Positions 34,501 through 43,715 are shown, numbered from the stretch's first letter. The stretch: 64,000 bases of DNA from Dreissena polymorpha (GCF_020536995.1 NC_068359.1:63819004-63883003); one strand, 5' to 3'. A program made the numbers and translations. Notes: generated from the letters alone by a model not told the origin.

Positions 34501-37500
34501 GGTCGTATATTTGTTTAATTTTGTTTTCAAGTTCAACTATTGTCGAGTTATCATGTTGGGAATTCGAGTTTTGAATTAGAAGGATTTTGAGTTGTTCCTC
34601 GAGGAATACTAATTTTTCATGGCGTTCGCGCGCTTTTGATTTAGAATAATGAATTGAAGCTAGTTTTACTTCATGTTCGCAAATTTCCCAACTAATGGAA
34701 CTATTAAATATGTTTAAATTCGCGCAATCGTCAATTATTTTGTTTATCAATACAATGTAGCCAGGATCTGATAGTAATGAACTGTTTAGTTTCCAGAATC
34801 CAGGCCCTCTAGTGCCAGGCAATTTAAGTTTAATAGAAATAGCCATGCGATCCGTTGTCTGGATTATTGCTGGTCTAATATCGGTGGAGTATACTAAAGG
34901 GACAATATTCGAATCGATAAGCCAAAAATCGATGCGACTCATTTCGGTTTTGTTTTTTCTTCTCCATGTGAAATGCAGCTTTGAAGGATTTATTACTCGC
35001 CATATGTCTGTTAATTTATTATTTTTAATTAGATTGTTTAAATGCGTGTTAAGTGTTATTTTACTTTTTGATATAGTTTTCCTGTCTATTTGGTCATTTA
35101 TTTCGTTAAAGTCTCCACCTAACACCTTACTCCTTGTGCTTTTTGTATTAATAATTCAGATAATGTATCAAAAAAGACATTTCGCGATTTCTTTTCGTTA
35201 GGTGCGTATATGTTTAACAATGTATATATATTAGTTTTAATGTCGATGCTCATTAAAAAATATCTGCCATTCGTATCACTATCAATGTCAAGGATTTCGA
35301 ATTGTAATTGTTTTTTAATTAAAATTGAGACCCCTTTACTGTTTCGTTCACCGTATGAGTGATACATGTCCCAGTCTGAAAAATCTTCAATTAAAGAACA
35401 GTGTAGATCAGATGAAAAATGTGTCTCTTGTAAAAATGCAACGTCCGTGTTTTGACATAGTAGGTATTGGTTTACTCTAGCACGTTTTGAGCGGTCTCTT
35501 AAGCCTTGGGCATTAAGAGAAACAATATGTCATACCGGTGGTTCACTCATTATAAGAAAAGGAAGTGTTTTTTTAGCTGCCGTTTCACCCATAATGCAAC
35601 AAAATTGCATTGAGGATTACTGAGTAAAATTTGGTATAAATATCGGTATACATAGTAAAACAATATGCATCGTATTTCTAAAACAAACGTTATGGGCTGT
35701 GCATACCTGACAAAGCAGATCTGAAATTGTATAGGTATGGATATTATCAAAATAGTGTTATTTGTAAGGATTAACAGGTTATATCTTTTGTGATACAGAA
35801 TAAACAATCGACAATCGGTTATTAATTGACAAAAAGTGTTCATAGCATTTTGAGATTGATGAAAAGCACGTGAAAGTCGATAAAATGTGAACTGCTTTAA
35901 GGAATATCCCGTTAATAAACCATGTGTGCGTTTGTAAATAATCCGATCGTTTGGGTTACAAACTGGCGGATCAAGGTTTGCGTAAGCATTATTTACCCGC
36001 TTTAACAAAATGTGGAACTCTGGTATAAACCGGATGCACTTATCGTAAATTATTTTGATAAGTATATGTCGTACTTTCAAAAAGTACTCAAATTGTTCTA
36101 AGATATGAATCGTTAAAACTAAAATCGTCGAGCAACAGATAAAAAATGTGGTATTAACCTTTGGGACGTTTCTAACAGTTAATGAGTAGGCAAACATATT
36201 GAACATGTTAAAATATGTGTCTGCGTCAAACATTAACATAACAGTCGAATGCGATACTACGATTAGCATGCACACGATGTAAATTATAAACAGAGTAATC
36301 ATGTCATCTAATATGACTTTAAATTTGGTCAAGGTATTAATAATCGTTTTACTAGCTCTAAGTCCATATACATGTTCAGTTCGGTTATTGGTGAAAGAAA
36401 ACATGGTAAATGGATTATTACGATTTGTTTTTCACCTTCTTGGTTGCATTTGACTTGTCGTGCAGTTCCTCGGCTGGGGTCGGCGGTGAGCGCTCGGCCA
36501 CTTTAGCAGATTTCAATTTGCTCGGGGGAACGTATTTGATTGGGGTCACAAAGTTCAGCATCGACTTCTGGCTTTCGTGTTTATCATTTTGCACGGGCTG
36601 TTTACCTCTTCTTGTACTTTGTTTTGGTTTTGTGCCAAGGCCGGGGCTTTTGTTGGCATTGGTTATTTCAGGGTCAATGGGTTGGTCATTCGGTGACTCG
36701 TCGTCGGATGAATCCGGTTCAGCCGTACTTTGTTGTACTAATGAAATTTTATTAAGAATTCGTTTTGATAAACCTCATTTTTTATATACTTTACAAATAG
36801 ATATTGTGCTACCTTCCAAACCTCGTGTTTGTATTGCAGCGTACGCATGCGCCGCATGGTGCAAACAGACGTCAGACTGTGACCCAACTGTGACGACATG
36901 CAGAGGAGATACGGTCCTACATTGCCTTGACTTCCAGTGTGTGTGCGATTCTCTCGCTGGCGTTGGTAAGTTGTACATTTTAAATCCCTGCATTTTCTCT
37001 GTCTTTTTGCGTGTTTATATTTATATGTACCAAGTAATGGTTGATTGTTGCCGTACATATGTTTTATGGTAAGAAAGCAGCAAGCGTTATTATAACATAA
37101 TAGCGCTATTATAACATATTTCTTTTATATTATATTCAAGATCTATTACAATATTGCAGACTTATGTTAAGGATTATCCAATGATTCACGGACCGATGAA
37201 AAAGGTCACATGTCTACAAAACAGGTTTTAACGCAAAACATATACCTATATTAAGTCTCTATATAGTAAACTCCAATTTACTGTGACTCCTTATTTAAGT
37301 TGAACAACATTTATAATTTGTATGCCATAGGTAAAAATTCCAGAGATAAATATGCCAGAGGAAACAAAATGACAGAGGTAAACGTGCCAGATGTTGTATA
37401 TTAAAATGGTGTGTTTGAGCAATAATCAAAAGGATATTTAGTATTGGACATATTTTATACTAAGAGTCAATAGCATTTGAAAACATGCTGCATATTTATT

Positions 37501-38736
37501 CAAATAGGGATCACACTTTTTTTGACACAGTATCTATTTTCAAGGTAATGTTATGCGACGTATGTATCTACATTTTGGATAAAACGTTAATTTAAATTCT
37601 TATCATAAATGTAAAACAAGACTGTTAAAGATTTCGTCAAAACAAATTATCACTTACAAATTAAATAAGAAATATCCATGGTTTTTCAATTATTTTTGTT
37701 TAATGATTCATGCACATTAAATTCCCATCAATAAACATAATAATCATTAAAGACCTGTTGGTTTGTCACATTGCTATAATAAAATATTGTCCTCAAAGTC
37801 AACAGATTTCATTACAACAATTAAAATCCAATAGATTTTAAAAGGAATTTTATAGGTTTTCTTTAATGTCTGACCATCAAAATCATAAAAAAAACACAAA
37901 ATGACAGTTTAGATTTATTGGTAAGACAATAATAATAAATATAAATTGTTCAATTAGTTAAAGTCATCTGTAAAAAAGCATAGAATCGTCCAATACTTAA
38001 TATACTCCGAAATATTGCTCAGAGTTTTTCCATAACAACTGGCATTTTTACCTAGGGCATTTTTCCTCTGGCATTTTTTTTCAACTTGACATCAGGCGTT
38101 TTTTCTTCGGGCATTTTTTTAATCTGGCATGTTTTCATCTGACATTTTTATCTATGGCATTTTTACCTCTGGCAGTGTTACCTGCAATTGTACCAAGTGC
38201 CTTGTGGTCGGTAAGTATTCGCATTTGTCTTAGATCCACAGGGTATAAAAGTAATCCACTGACATCCCTGATCATGCTAGTTAGTGACGGAAATGTATAC
38301 GATGCCATCTAAGGCGATAACTTGCTTTGATAAACTACAATAGGCTATGATTTCAAAACACGTTTGACCAAGAACATTTGCAAAACGTGAACGTGTACTG
38401 AGTGATGCTCAAGGTAAAACTATGGACGCCATGTACAATGAAAAGAGGTTTTCTATCATAGTGATAGCAGCCAATTTGACTTTTGACAAAAACGTTACTG
38501 ATGGCACATGTTTACTTCCGATTCATATCCTTTATTCCGGATCGTACACGCCCTAACTAAGACGCCATCTTCTGTTGACTAACAGCCCAAATTGTGTCTG
38601 TTTCACAGAGGCGCACGAATGCACGGTCAACGCCGATTGCCACGACCACATCCACGACGGGTTCTTTCACCACTATGCAAACGGCGGCTGGCAATGCATA
38701 GCATATGACTGCCAATGCACCAGCGGGCATGGATAG
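25565..38736 (+). CDS. Gene A: secreted Cys-rich peptide, two six-Cys modules (Cvsi/I84-like candidate)
   Basis: Three exons, 25565-25601, 36840-36965 and 38609-38736, give 96 aa and a stop. Both introns are phase 1 and use GT/AG (GTATGC, TTGCAG; GTAAGT, TCACAG). Exon 1 encodes MKIAVCFFALAV, a signal-peptide start. The mature part has two modules: Cys 20, 26, 33, 41, 46, 48 and Cys 59, 65, 84, 89, 91. The second lacks its third cysteine, which is Tyr77 here and Cys77 in gene B, leaving eleven. The spacing C-x5-C...C-x4-C-x-C in each module resembles bivalve I84 protease inhibitors (Cvsi type); this function is inference. AATAAA at 38790 fits the 3' end. Intron 1 is enlarged by nested LINEs; intron 2 holds an inverted-array repeat. 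Confidence 0.85.
25830..26060 (+). other. Intron-1 segment conserved with gene B
   Basis: This part of intron 1 matches gene B intron 1 (48400-48640, reverse complement) over blocks such as GGCTGCAGTGGATCGTA / TACGATCCACTGCAGCC and AGGCGGTCT. The match supports duplication of the whole gene, not retroposition, and fixes the pre-insertion sequence at the LINE site. Confidence 0.75.
26048..26062 (+). repeat. Target-site duplication, left copy
   Basis: ACTAATGAAATTTT here is repeated at 36736-36750, bracketing the LINE block. A run of T follows directly (26061-26080), which is the poly(A) of a minus-strand retroposon. Confidence 0.75.
26081..26980 (-). other. Probable distal 3'UTR of the outer LINE
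   Basis: AT-rich sequence between the poly(A) edge and the CR1-like 3' end, with a (TA)n-rich stretch at 26625-26680. A 96-codon frame on - (26999-26709) has no recognised domain. Assignment to the outer LINE rests on position only. Confidence 0.35.
26980..31080 (-). mobile_element. CR1/L2-like LINE with unbroken ORF
   Basis: The element includes a 5' region (about 31080-30845), a full ORF (30844-27281) and a 3'UTR ending near 26985 in GCCAAAAGAAATAAAT, a CR1-like terminus with AATAAA. Its termini and own target duplication were not fixed. Because the ORF has no stop or frameshift, this is likely a young copy. Confidence 0.75.
27281..30844 (-). CDS. LINE ORF2: 2A motif, EEP endonuclease, reverse transcriptase (1187 codons)
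   Basis: A single open frame. Residues 81-105 form a hydrophobic, membrane-type segment. It is followed at once by LLSGDIELNPGP (105-116), the DxExNPGP signature of 2A ribosome-skipping peptides, with the break between G115 and P116. Next is an exonuclease-endonuclease-phosphatase domain (FLQYNVQSIRNK, SFSETWLNN, IFYRPPN, ITGDFNMNN) that nicks target DNA. The RT domain follows (SYRPISLLN-type box, FFDISKAFDKVWH, GVPQGSILGPLLF, catalytic FADDTSLY), then a C-terminal CSCGAIETTNHFFFLC zinc-knuckle-like motif. The order and the C-terminal motif fit CR1/L2 elements of the Jockey group. 2A motifs are established in several non-LTR elements of marine invertebrates. All catalytic motifs seen are intact. 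Confidence 0.9.
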   Translation of the reverse strand: MTKSTHSLYCVVMDTYSILSRYTSVGLFFASLNVLVLMSIHTNEIALESSLRNIKGQSQLCRCIRWPYTRAIVGKRYVSNSLFVIRSILVLITVVLFTWIYAIMLLSGDIELNPGPVSISSLDSNITEYNSLNCLSAMPNNLSFLQYNVQSIRNKIEILTAELSNFDILSFSETWLNNSIETDELLIPSYQCPERKDRIHGSHGGVMLYVKDCIHYKRRVDLEPITLECIWIELHLLSMKRVLFGIFYRPPNADASYTNLIDDSIGLAIETGISDIIITGDFNMNNSQPILVRKLDSWCLEYNLVQVINEPTHFTERSSSILDLLLLTNPNSLVLSGVGDPFLDQQQRYHCPIYGLFKYKKPNANVYERHIWSYEDGNYDLLRETFSSLNWNTISSLDTDTYCTNITDTIIRNAKLCIPNRVIKIKPRNAPWLNTHIRRMIRKRKRAYRIAKTKKSDYHWSKFRTIRNQTISFIRQAKNQYYDSLSDKLKENNDTPKNWWKILKSFINKPNNNMNSHIINPLDNSTVTDCFEKANILNTFFQSQSIINIDNVGTPELTYAPITNSLETFIISPSDVHDILKSLSVDKASGPDGISNHILKECRAELSTPLCDFFNFSLNKCIMPSCWKEANVTAVLKKGDPKEVSNYRPISLLNTMEKVFEKIIFKHVYNHLVSNKILTPFQSGFLPGDSTTNQLTYIYDTFCKALDNGLEVKAVFFDISKAFDKVWHQGLLLKLHAYSIRGKLLSWIQNYLNGRRQRVVIPGAVSNWALLEAGVPQGSILGPLLFLIFINDIVNDIQSSIRLFADDTSLYIIIDEPNHSNAILQNDINKISNWALKWHVLFNPSKSESLTFSRKQQPNQYNFTMLATQIPGVSSHKHLGVFLSKDCKWHIHLKYITDKAWGRINIMRKLKFKLDRKSLEIIYTSFIRPLIEYSDVIWDNCTQEEKYELDKIQNEAARIACGATKLVSLNDLQHEINWEPLQDRRDKHKLILFYKMQNSLSPQYLSDLVPQQVGSIASYNLRNANDLRTTECRSTLYYNSFVPAVIRKWNTLPDEVKNSESLNIFKSKLNRTLVKTPAYYYVGKRYLQLTHTRLRTKSSALNDHLFAKNIISSPLCSCGAIETTNHFFFLCPKYNHIRTEFINIITGITSDVELDTLLFGCSHLDEKENSKIFKCVQQYIKESRRFS
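31085..31620 (+). mobile_element. Hairpin-tipped element with internal repeats (family 1, copy 2, truncated)
   Basis: It starts AACAAGATGTGATTGTGGAA and runs through about four repeat units marked GAAGGATGACCTTGACC, then stops in mid-unit at CACTCAAAATG without the terminal hairpin. It lies between the two LINEs, probably in the 3'UTR of the outer one. Confidence 0.75.
32021..35550 (-). pseudogene. Tx1/L1-like LINE ORF2 (EEP endonuclease plus RT), broken
   Basis: ORF2 starts at 35550 (MSEPPV) and ends at 32021. Codon 7 is TGA (perhaps a CpG decay of CGA), a frameshift lies near 35120 between AQG and LGGDFNEI, and a TAA interrupts at 33521-33523. Otherwise it reads as an EEP domain (SLNAQGLRDRSKRARVNQ, FLQETHFS, GGDFNEINDQ, SRIDFWL). 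RT motifs follow: NKSPGLDGLTVEFYKTFW, WRPISLLNTDYKLIAKELA, FLDFKKAFDTVEW, GIRQGCPLSSLLF and, past the stop, LADDTTIF. The C-terminus has CCLFCQKVETFEHFFLECPF. The SPGLDGL..EFYK box and this C-terminal Cys/His motif are typical of Tx1-clade L1 relatives. Confidence 0.85.
35550..36404 (-). CDS. Open 284-codon frame between LINE ORF1 and ORF2
   Basis: An unbroken frame fills the gap between the ORF1 stop (36418-36420) and the ORF2 start (35550). It is rich in I, F, L, Y and C, with hydrophobic stretches such as MITLFIIYIVCMLIVV, and a basic C-terminus. I recognise no domain. It might be an extra protein of this LINE lineage or simply an AT-rich spacer that has no stops. The neighbouring ORF2 is broken while this frame is not, which is odd if it is non-coding. 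Confidence 0.3.
   Translation of the reverse strand: MFSFTNNRTEHVYGLRASKTIINTLTKFKVILDDMITLFIIYIVCMLIVVSHSTVMLMFDADTYFNMFNMFAYSLTVRNVPKVNTTFFICCSTILVLTIHILEQFEYFLKVRHILIKIIYDKCIRFIPEFHILLKRVNNAYANLDPPVCNPNDRIIYKRTHGLLTGYSLKQFTFYRLSRAFHQSQNAMNTFCQLITDCRLFILYHKRYNLLILTNNTILIISIPIQFQICFVRYAQPITFVLEIRCILFYYVYRYLYQILLSNPQCNFVALWVKRQLKKHFLFL
36418..36740 (-). pseudogene. LINE ORF1, C-terminal fragment
   Basis: On - a frame enters from the truncated edge and reads AEPDSSDDESPNDQPIDPE, KSPGLGTKPKQSTRRGKQ, KSMLNFVTPIKYVPPSKL and KKVKNKS, then a stop at 36420-36418. It is acidic then basic and low in hydrophobic residues, as expected for the tail of a LINE nucleic-acid-binding ORF1 protein. It is cut at its 5' side by the truncation of the element. 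Confidence 0.6.
36736..36750 (+). repeat. Target-site duplication, right copy
   Basis: ACTAATGAAATTTT again, 10.7 kb from its partner at 26048. Intron 1 of gene A resumes here and reaches exon 2 at 36840. Confidence 0.75.
37321..38190. mobile_element. Element with inverted arrays of a ~16-bp motif (intron 2 of gene A)
   Basis: Left array 37321-37400 repeats TGCCAGAGGTAAA-like units (TGCCATAGGTAAAAATTCC, TGCCAGAGGAAAC, TGACAGAGGTAAAC). Right array 38036-38190 repeats the inverse (GGCATTTTTACCTCTGGCA and variants). About 640 bp of AT-rich DNA lies between. Such inverted subterminal arrays are typical of transposase-binding ends. No transposase remains. Confidence 0.7.
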
Positions 38737-38789
38737 TAGTTCGACTGCCGTAACCTGTTTTCTATGAATGTTATGTTTTGTATTGAAAT

Positions 38790-38795
38790 AATAAA
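38790..38795 (+). terminator. Poly(A) signal of gene A
   Basis: AATAAA lies 54 bp after the gene A stop codon, the first such signal downstream of exon 3. Confidence 0.7.
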
Positions 38796-38799
38796 ATTA

Positions 38800-40805
38800 T
38801 ACATTCAATTTAACGCGTGGTTTTCTTTTGTGTTTAAATCTGATTTTGTGTTGGTGTATTTGCATGTTCGTATAGTAAAATATATCCGAATATAGATCGG
38901 ATGGTGCTTGAACTGAACGCTCTACTGGCTAGGGGGTAAACGTAAACGATACACAAGTCGGGATTTATTTAGAAAATTTCGTTTGGGAATACAGACTGTA
39001 TGTTAATTTTGAATAGGACTGTTCTTTGGTATCATATTATTCCGTTACATGTAAACGTTAGTTATTCGGATAAAAAAACTGATAAACAAGTTATTTGAAA
39101 GAAACATTGGCAGCATGGGGTCAAGTGTGTACATCGATTTTAAGGAGAAAAATAACACTACATTTTCATAAACTCGTGTCCTCGAAGCTAGATTTGGTCT
39201 CTTAATATAACGAAAAATATATGATCGCATGCTTATAATGTTTGATTGATAAACACAGTGTCTAACTACAATTTGTTAAAGTTTGAGTCGCTTTAAATGC
39301 ACAAGTGGTGTTTAAAGGCGATTTTAATGCACCAGTATGTAACATGAAAGCGGAAATCGTTCATAGATTCCGAATGGTCTAGTATCCAGTTTTCGTGGAA
39401 AACGGTTAATACTTTCCTATATGTTTTAATGACCGCCATCGCTCGAGAACTTTGTTTTACGGTAAACTTAATTTAGATGTAATGCCCTTTAAACAGATAG
39501 GAGCATGACAAAATTGGGTACATTTAATGAGAAAAAGAAACATGCATCGAATGTCACATATGTATGATGAATGTCACATAAGTATGATGGCGTGAGACAA
39601 TATCTTGGCAGTTATTCTTATAAAGTTATTTTTAAACATAAAGAAACAATATTAAGTAACGCAAATGGAAGCGAAACTAAAATTATTGCATTTATTTATG
39701 TATCTATTTATGAATCTACAAACGGTTCGTGCAAAATTTTGATTGTTTTCTGCATTTGATCTACCTTGCAAGCCTTCTACTACTAGTACATTTTACTATT
39801 TCTGACTATTTCTGCGTTTTTTTATACTGCAACGACAAAAACAAAGACTACTGTACGTATAATCACTGAAAAAATTATTTCGTCTCAAAATATAAACTTT
39901 CAATTTTATTTCACCTGTATATATACTAAACAAGAAACTGGTGTGGAGTTCTATTGAAATAAATATTTTACATTAAATTATAGGAATTTTCCTCATATTT
40001 TCGAAAGGATTTTTTAAAATTTTTTGTCACATACTTATACTGCAAAGCTTCGGTTGCGAATTATCATTATTAGAAAGTGATACAATTAGAAAGCGTTACA
40101 CACGCGAAACAGTTGAAAAATTTCAAATGACTCTGTTCTTTTCACTAAGTATTCTTGGATCAACGACATCAAGAATAGAAAGCCTCGTAACAGTCCTGAT
40201 GACCGAGTGCTTTTTTTACGTTTTTTATTTGTATTTTTTCCCTTTTTTAAATTGTATTGTTGTCATTATTAAGGAGCTCTGCAATTCCGTGGTTAAAACT
40301 TAGCAATTTAAGGCATTTACTGACACATTTCGAAAAATCAAATGACTTTTACACACGCTTATATTGATTTTGTTGACGTGTGCATTTAAATGTGACTTAA
40401 AGCGTACATTTTGACCAAAAATCACATAGTTTTGAGAATATTTGTGTGACTGTTAATGAAACGAGATTTTGATTTCCACTATTTATAAAACACATAAATT
40501 ATCACATTATTTTTATATTGTTCGGGATATTATATATTTTTCAAGGGAAAATCACCTTTTTGTACAAAACCGTCAATACAAACAGTATGCCAACTCGGTA
40601 CGCTGCTGTTTCTGGCCCACGTTGTTAACGCCCTAGCTGTTTCCACCATCGTTAATATGCATCATCACGGGCATATACACGAGTTAAAAGATAAGGATGG
40701 CGATTGAAGAGCTTCACGTTCCCTACTTAACAAATATCACGACGCAATAATTTATCAATTTATCAATAAATGGGATGGACAGTTCTTTAGCGGTTACTTC
40801 TGTCT
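38800..40805. other. Unassigned AT-rich DNA
   Basis: Intergenic sequence after gene A. Frames are at most about 62 codons and without motifs. No repeats with partners in the window were noticed before the (TA)n tract. Confidence 0.35.
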
Positions 40806-40808
40806 GCA

Positions 40809-40810
<2 letters not shown>

Positions 40811-40855
<45 letters not shown>
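40811..40855. repeat. (TA)n microsatellite, left of TIR element
   Basis: About 45 bp of pure TA dinucleotide, mirrored by a second tract at 43319-43344 on the other side of the element. Confidence 0.9.
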
Positions 40856-40856
<1 letters not shown>

Positions 40857-40863
<7 letters not shown>

Positions 40864-43313
40864 CGCGTCATGTGAAAACCTGCCTTAATGACAAAATTTT
40901 CGATTTTTACTTTTTATCATTTTCTTACAGATTTTTTTCTCCTGGTTTCAAATCTGCAACTCTTTTGACGGTGATAGAACAAATACTATGCGGAATTTAA
41001 ATCTTTAATACCACACTAACGAAATAATTTCTTTAATACGACGTCGTTAACGTCGCCTATTTTCGGCGTTGATAACATTGTTTCGCAAGTTTATATTTTC
41101 GTGTTTTCTGTTTAATAAAGCATTTAAACTGCTCATAAGTAACAATCGGTAACATTTAGATACATAACTATACCATTTAAATACAAAAATGATAAGTTAA
41201 TAAAAGTAAATGAATCCGTGACGTGGTGAAACACAACACTATACACTTCCACGATTATTTTGTTGAGACATTTATTTCTCAATGCTCCAAGTTGAGTATG
41301 TTGAAGTGTGTGCTAATCAAACATCACAATCTTCCTGATGCACTAACACATCACGATGCACAGCGGACACGTAGGGGGAGACAATCTTCGTCAGGTAAGC
41401 GCGACGCTGCTCCGACAACCCTGCAGCTGTGAGCGTGCGCGGTATCTCCGTTGCGACGAAACCGGATTCTGATGTCAAAAGAATCTTCGTCTTTTCTGAT
41501 TCATGTCGTTCCCTTGCGAAAACAAACCCGGGACACCGTTGTTCAAATCTGAAGTACTGATATTTCCTGCAATTCAATTATAATTATGTTAAAAGTCAAT
41601 ATAATGTACTGATACTTTATTTGTGCCGCTTTTATCAGTATACGAAATATAAGACTCTATACAGCACGTATTTAGTGTAAACAATCAATACCGAATGCCC
41701 GGCAACGCTCTGAACTTTGGCTGCAGGAAAGCGCGCCAATCCTCCCACTGCCACTGGAGGTATTGGACGGAGGCGTTGGAGTTGGATGAATCATTCACGA
41801 CGTCCGACAGGTGTGCAAGCGTACTGACATCGCAACGTCTAAACTGCTTTTTAATGGCGGCAAAGCCACTGTCCACGTAGCTGCGAGCGTGCCCTGTAAA
41901 ATAAGGAACTGGCTGCATTTTTTGTCAACATTAACTAGTATGCGTATAGTTTCAGAATTTAAAGTTGTCAATCCTTCCTCAATCCCAATTTCAGTACAAC
42001 AAAAATTAACTGCACAATAATTATTCACTAAGAGACTGTGACGCGTACGGGGTGGAAACCGGCGTTCTACCAAAATGCTCAGAGTAGAGACTCTCGAGTT
42101 CCTAAACAAAATCAAATAACGTAGAGTGGTGGCACCTATTACACATTTGTTTAATCATCTGCGAGCATTTAAGTGCATTAATTGTTATCAGAATTCTTAA
42201 TTTGATAGGTTTACACGAATAGAGTTAGGGATTTCAATGTGTCAAAATCAAGTGAAAACACATTTATTATCGTATTAATAAGGTACGCAAATCTAGATCG
42301 ATTAAACAGAAGGATATGAAACTTTTTTTTATTGATTTATGCTGTTGACTGGACTATTTGAGCTTCCAATTTCTATTAATTGGCCGCGTGTTTTATCAAT
42401 TTCCATACATTACATCACATCATTCACATGGTTGATAATTCCATCTTAAAATATTCCTGATTATCTTCTACCTTAATTTGAATATAAAATATGTTAATAC
42501 GCGTTATTCTTCCCACACTTATAAACACTGACTTAACAAAAACAAAGTACGGAAAATTTCTTAGAAGCCGTGAACTTGATGACGCATTATAGTACGGGTT
42601 TTGGTAGCGTAGCTAATCGTTTTTACTGATTAATTACATAACGTCAAGTTAAATCGTTGTTGTAAATTGCATATGGATTGAGTTTTTCTGTTTAAATATA
42701 CACACATGAAATATTGCTAAAGAGTAAAAATAACATGTATTGATAACAACATGCAATTTGTTTAAGCAATGTGTGTTTTAAAGCCGTACAGTTTGTTTTT
42801 ATTTGTTCGTATCGCTACACCCCTGACATACACTTTGCAGCGATGAAAGACAAAAAAAAATGGCTGAACATAAGAGCAAGTTAACTAAACCATCATAAAT
42901 TAAACAAGTCGTATCACTTTAAAACATAAAACATGCTTTTATCAGTAACAGTTTTTTTATAATACAACACCAAACTAGTATATTTTTTTTATTGAAAATT
43001 AAAATTGAACCAATTCGACAAGGTCAATGCTGTCTCAGACAAAGCTTAGGGTTGTTATAAGTTATGTAAATTATAGTAAGGCAGGCGATAAATACAGACA
43101 GTGTCATAATAAGCAATTGATTAAGCTGAAAATGGAAAATATACTTACATCTAGCTCTTGGTCCATATCATCGAAAATCCATTTTGAATTTAACAAAATT
43201 CAAACAACTTTGCGCGCAAAACATGTGCTTGCCAACAAAAACACATTACGTCATTTCGCAATTTTATTGATGACGTTGTAAATGTCATTAAGTCAGGTTT
43301 TCACATGACGGAT

Positions 43314-43325
<12 letters not shown>
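40857..43325. mobile_element. TIR element in (TA)n carrying DUF7869-like exons
   Basis: The sequence GTCATGTGAAAACCTG followed by CTTAATGAC at 40866-40891 is inverted at 43283-43311 (GTCATTAAG, CAGGTTTTCACATGAC). Both ends abut (TA)n tracts, as expected for insertion at TA and disruption of one microsatellite. The ~2.4-kb body contains two spliced-looking exons of a DUF7869-like protein on -. I see no DDE transposase. Whether these exons are the element's own gene or captured host sequence cannot be told from one copy. Confidence 0.6.
41317..41893 (-). CDS. C-terminal exons of a DUF7869-like protein
   Basis: Exon 41893-41692 (202 nt) starts after the acceptor TTATTTTACAG and ends before GTATTG. 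Exon 41566-41317 (250 nt) starts after TGAATTGCAG and runs to a stop. Joined in phase they read GHARSYVDSGFAAIKKQFRR, LSDVVNDSSN, WEDWRAFLQPKFRALPGI, RKYQYFRFEQ, GLSEQRRAYLTKIVSPYV and VHRDVL. The order 'GH.....D..F..IKK.FR', 'DVVN.S', 'W..F....F..IPGI.KY..FRF', 'GLS..R..YL..KI' is that of DUF7869-type proteins, abundant in invertebrate genomes and linked to mobile elements. Function is unknown. Upstream exons with the core domain were not found, so this is partial. Confidence 0.65.

Positions 43326-43344
<19 letters not shown>
43319..43344. repeat. (TA)n microsatellite, right of TIR element
   Basis: A TA-dinucleotide tract continuing directly from the inverted end of the element. Confidence 0.85.
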
Positions 43345-43715
43345 GCGGTCAATTCTCTATAAAAATAATAACTATTCGGGTCCACACGTAGTTCATCCTC
43401 AGGCGCAGAAGGACCTCTTAAACTGCGAAATACACGCATTCCAAAACAAAATAAATTACTGTAATACAACAAATACGGTAAGAGGCATTGCATTAGTGAA
43501 GATTCGCTAATGAGAAGCGAGACTGGTGGTCGATATAATCCTGCAAGACATCGCGTATTAAATTATAAGATCGTAATCTTATATGAACGCACGACCTCTG
43601 TGTGACCAGAATGTGCCTAGCTGGGTCCTAATATAAAGAGGACACGTGGGCATTGCGTACTCTACATGTTATCTTATCCATTAGTAAAGTTATTCAGTGT
43701 AAAGACACAGAGCAC

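Larger units (their letters stand above)
26061..36736 (-). mobile_element. 10.7-kb nested LINE block in intron 1 of gene A
   Basis: One duplicated target (ACTAATGAAATTTT) flanks the whole block: oligo-T at its left edge and a 5'-truncated LINE ORF1 at its right edge. The simplest reading is a Tx1/L1-like LINE (right edge to poly(A)) later interrupted in its 3'UTR by a CR1/L2-like LINE and by a tandem-repeat element. After the right-hand duplication the sequence GATAAACCTCAT continues as in gene B intron 1 (GATAAACCTTAT), so gene B shows the empty state. Confidence 0.7.
31621..36736 (-). mobile_element. Tx1/L1-like LINE, 5'-truncated and degraded
   Basis: Reading on - it contains the C-terminal third of ORF1 (36740-36418), an inter-ORF region with an open 284-codon frame, ORF2 (35550-32021) and part of a 3'UTR. 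5' truncation at a target duplication is the normal outcome of target-primed reverse transcription. ORF2 has about three breaks, so this copy is inactive. Confidence 0.75.

Noticed and set aside
32091-35201. + strand frames of 68-129 codons
   Set aside because: Antisense shadows of the Tx1-like ORF2, with no motifs of their own.
36738-37058. 106-codon - strand frame opposite exon 2
   Set aside because: Antisense of a well-supported exon.
36410-37072. 220-codon + strand frame covering exon 2 of gene A
   Set aside because: It reads antisense through the LINE ORF1 fragment and then runs through exon 2 and into intron 2; the spliced three-exon model, matched by gene B, explains the coding part.
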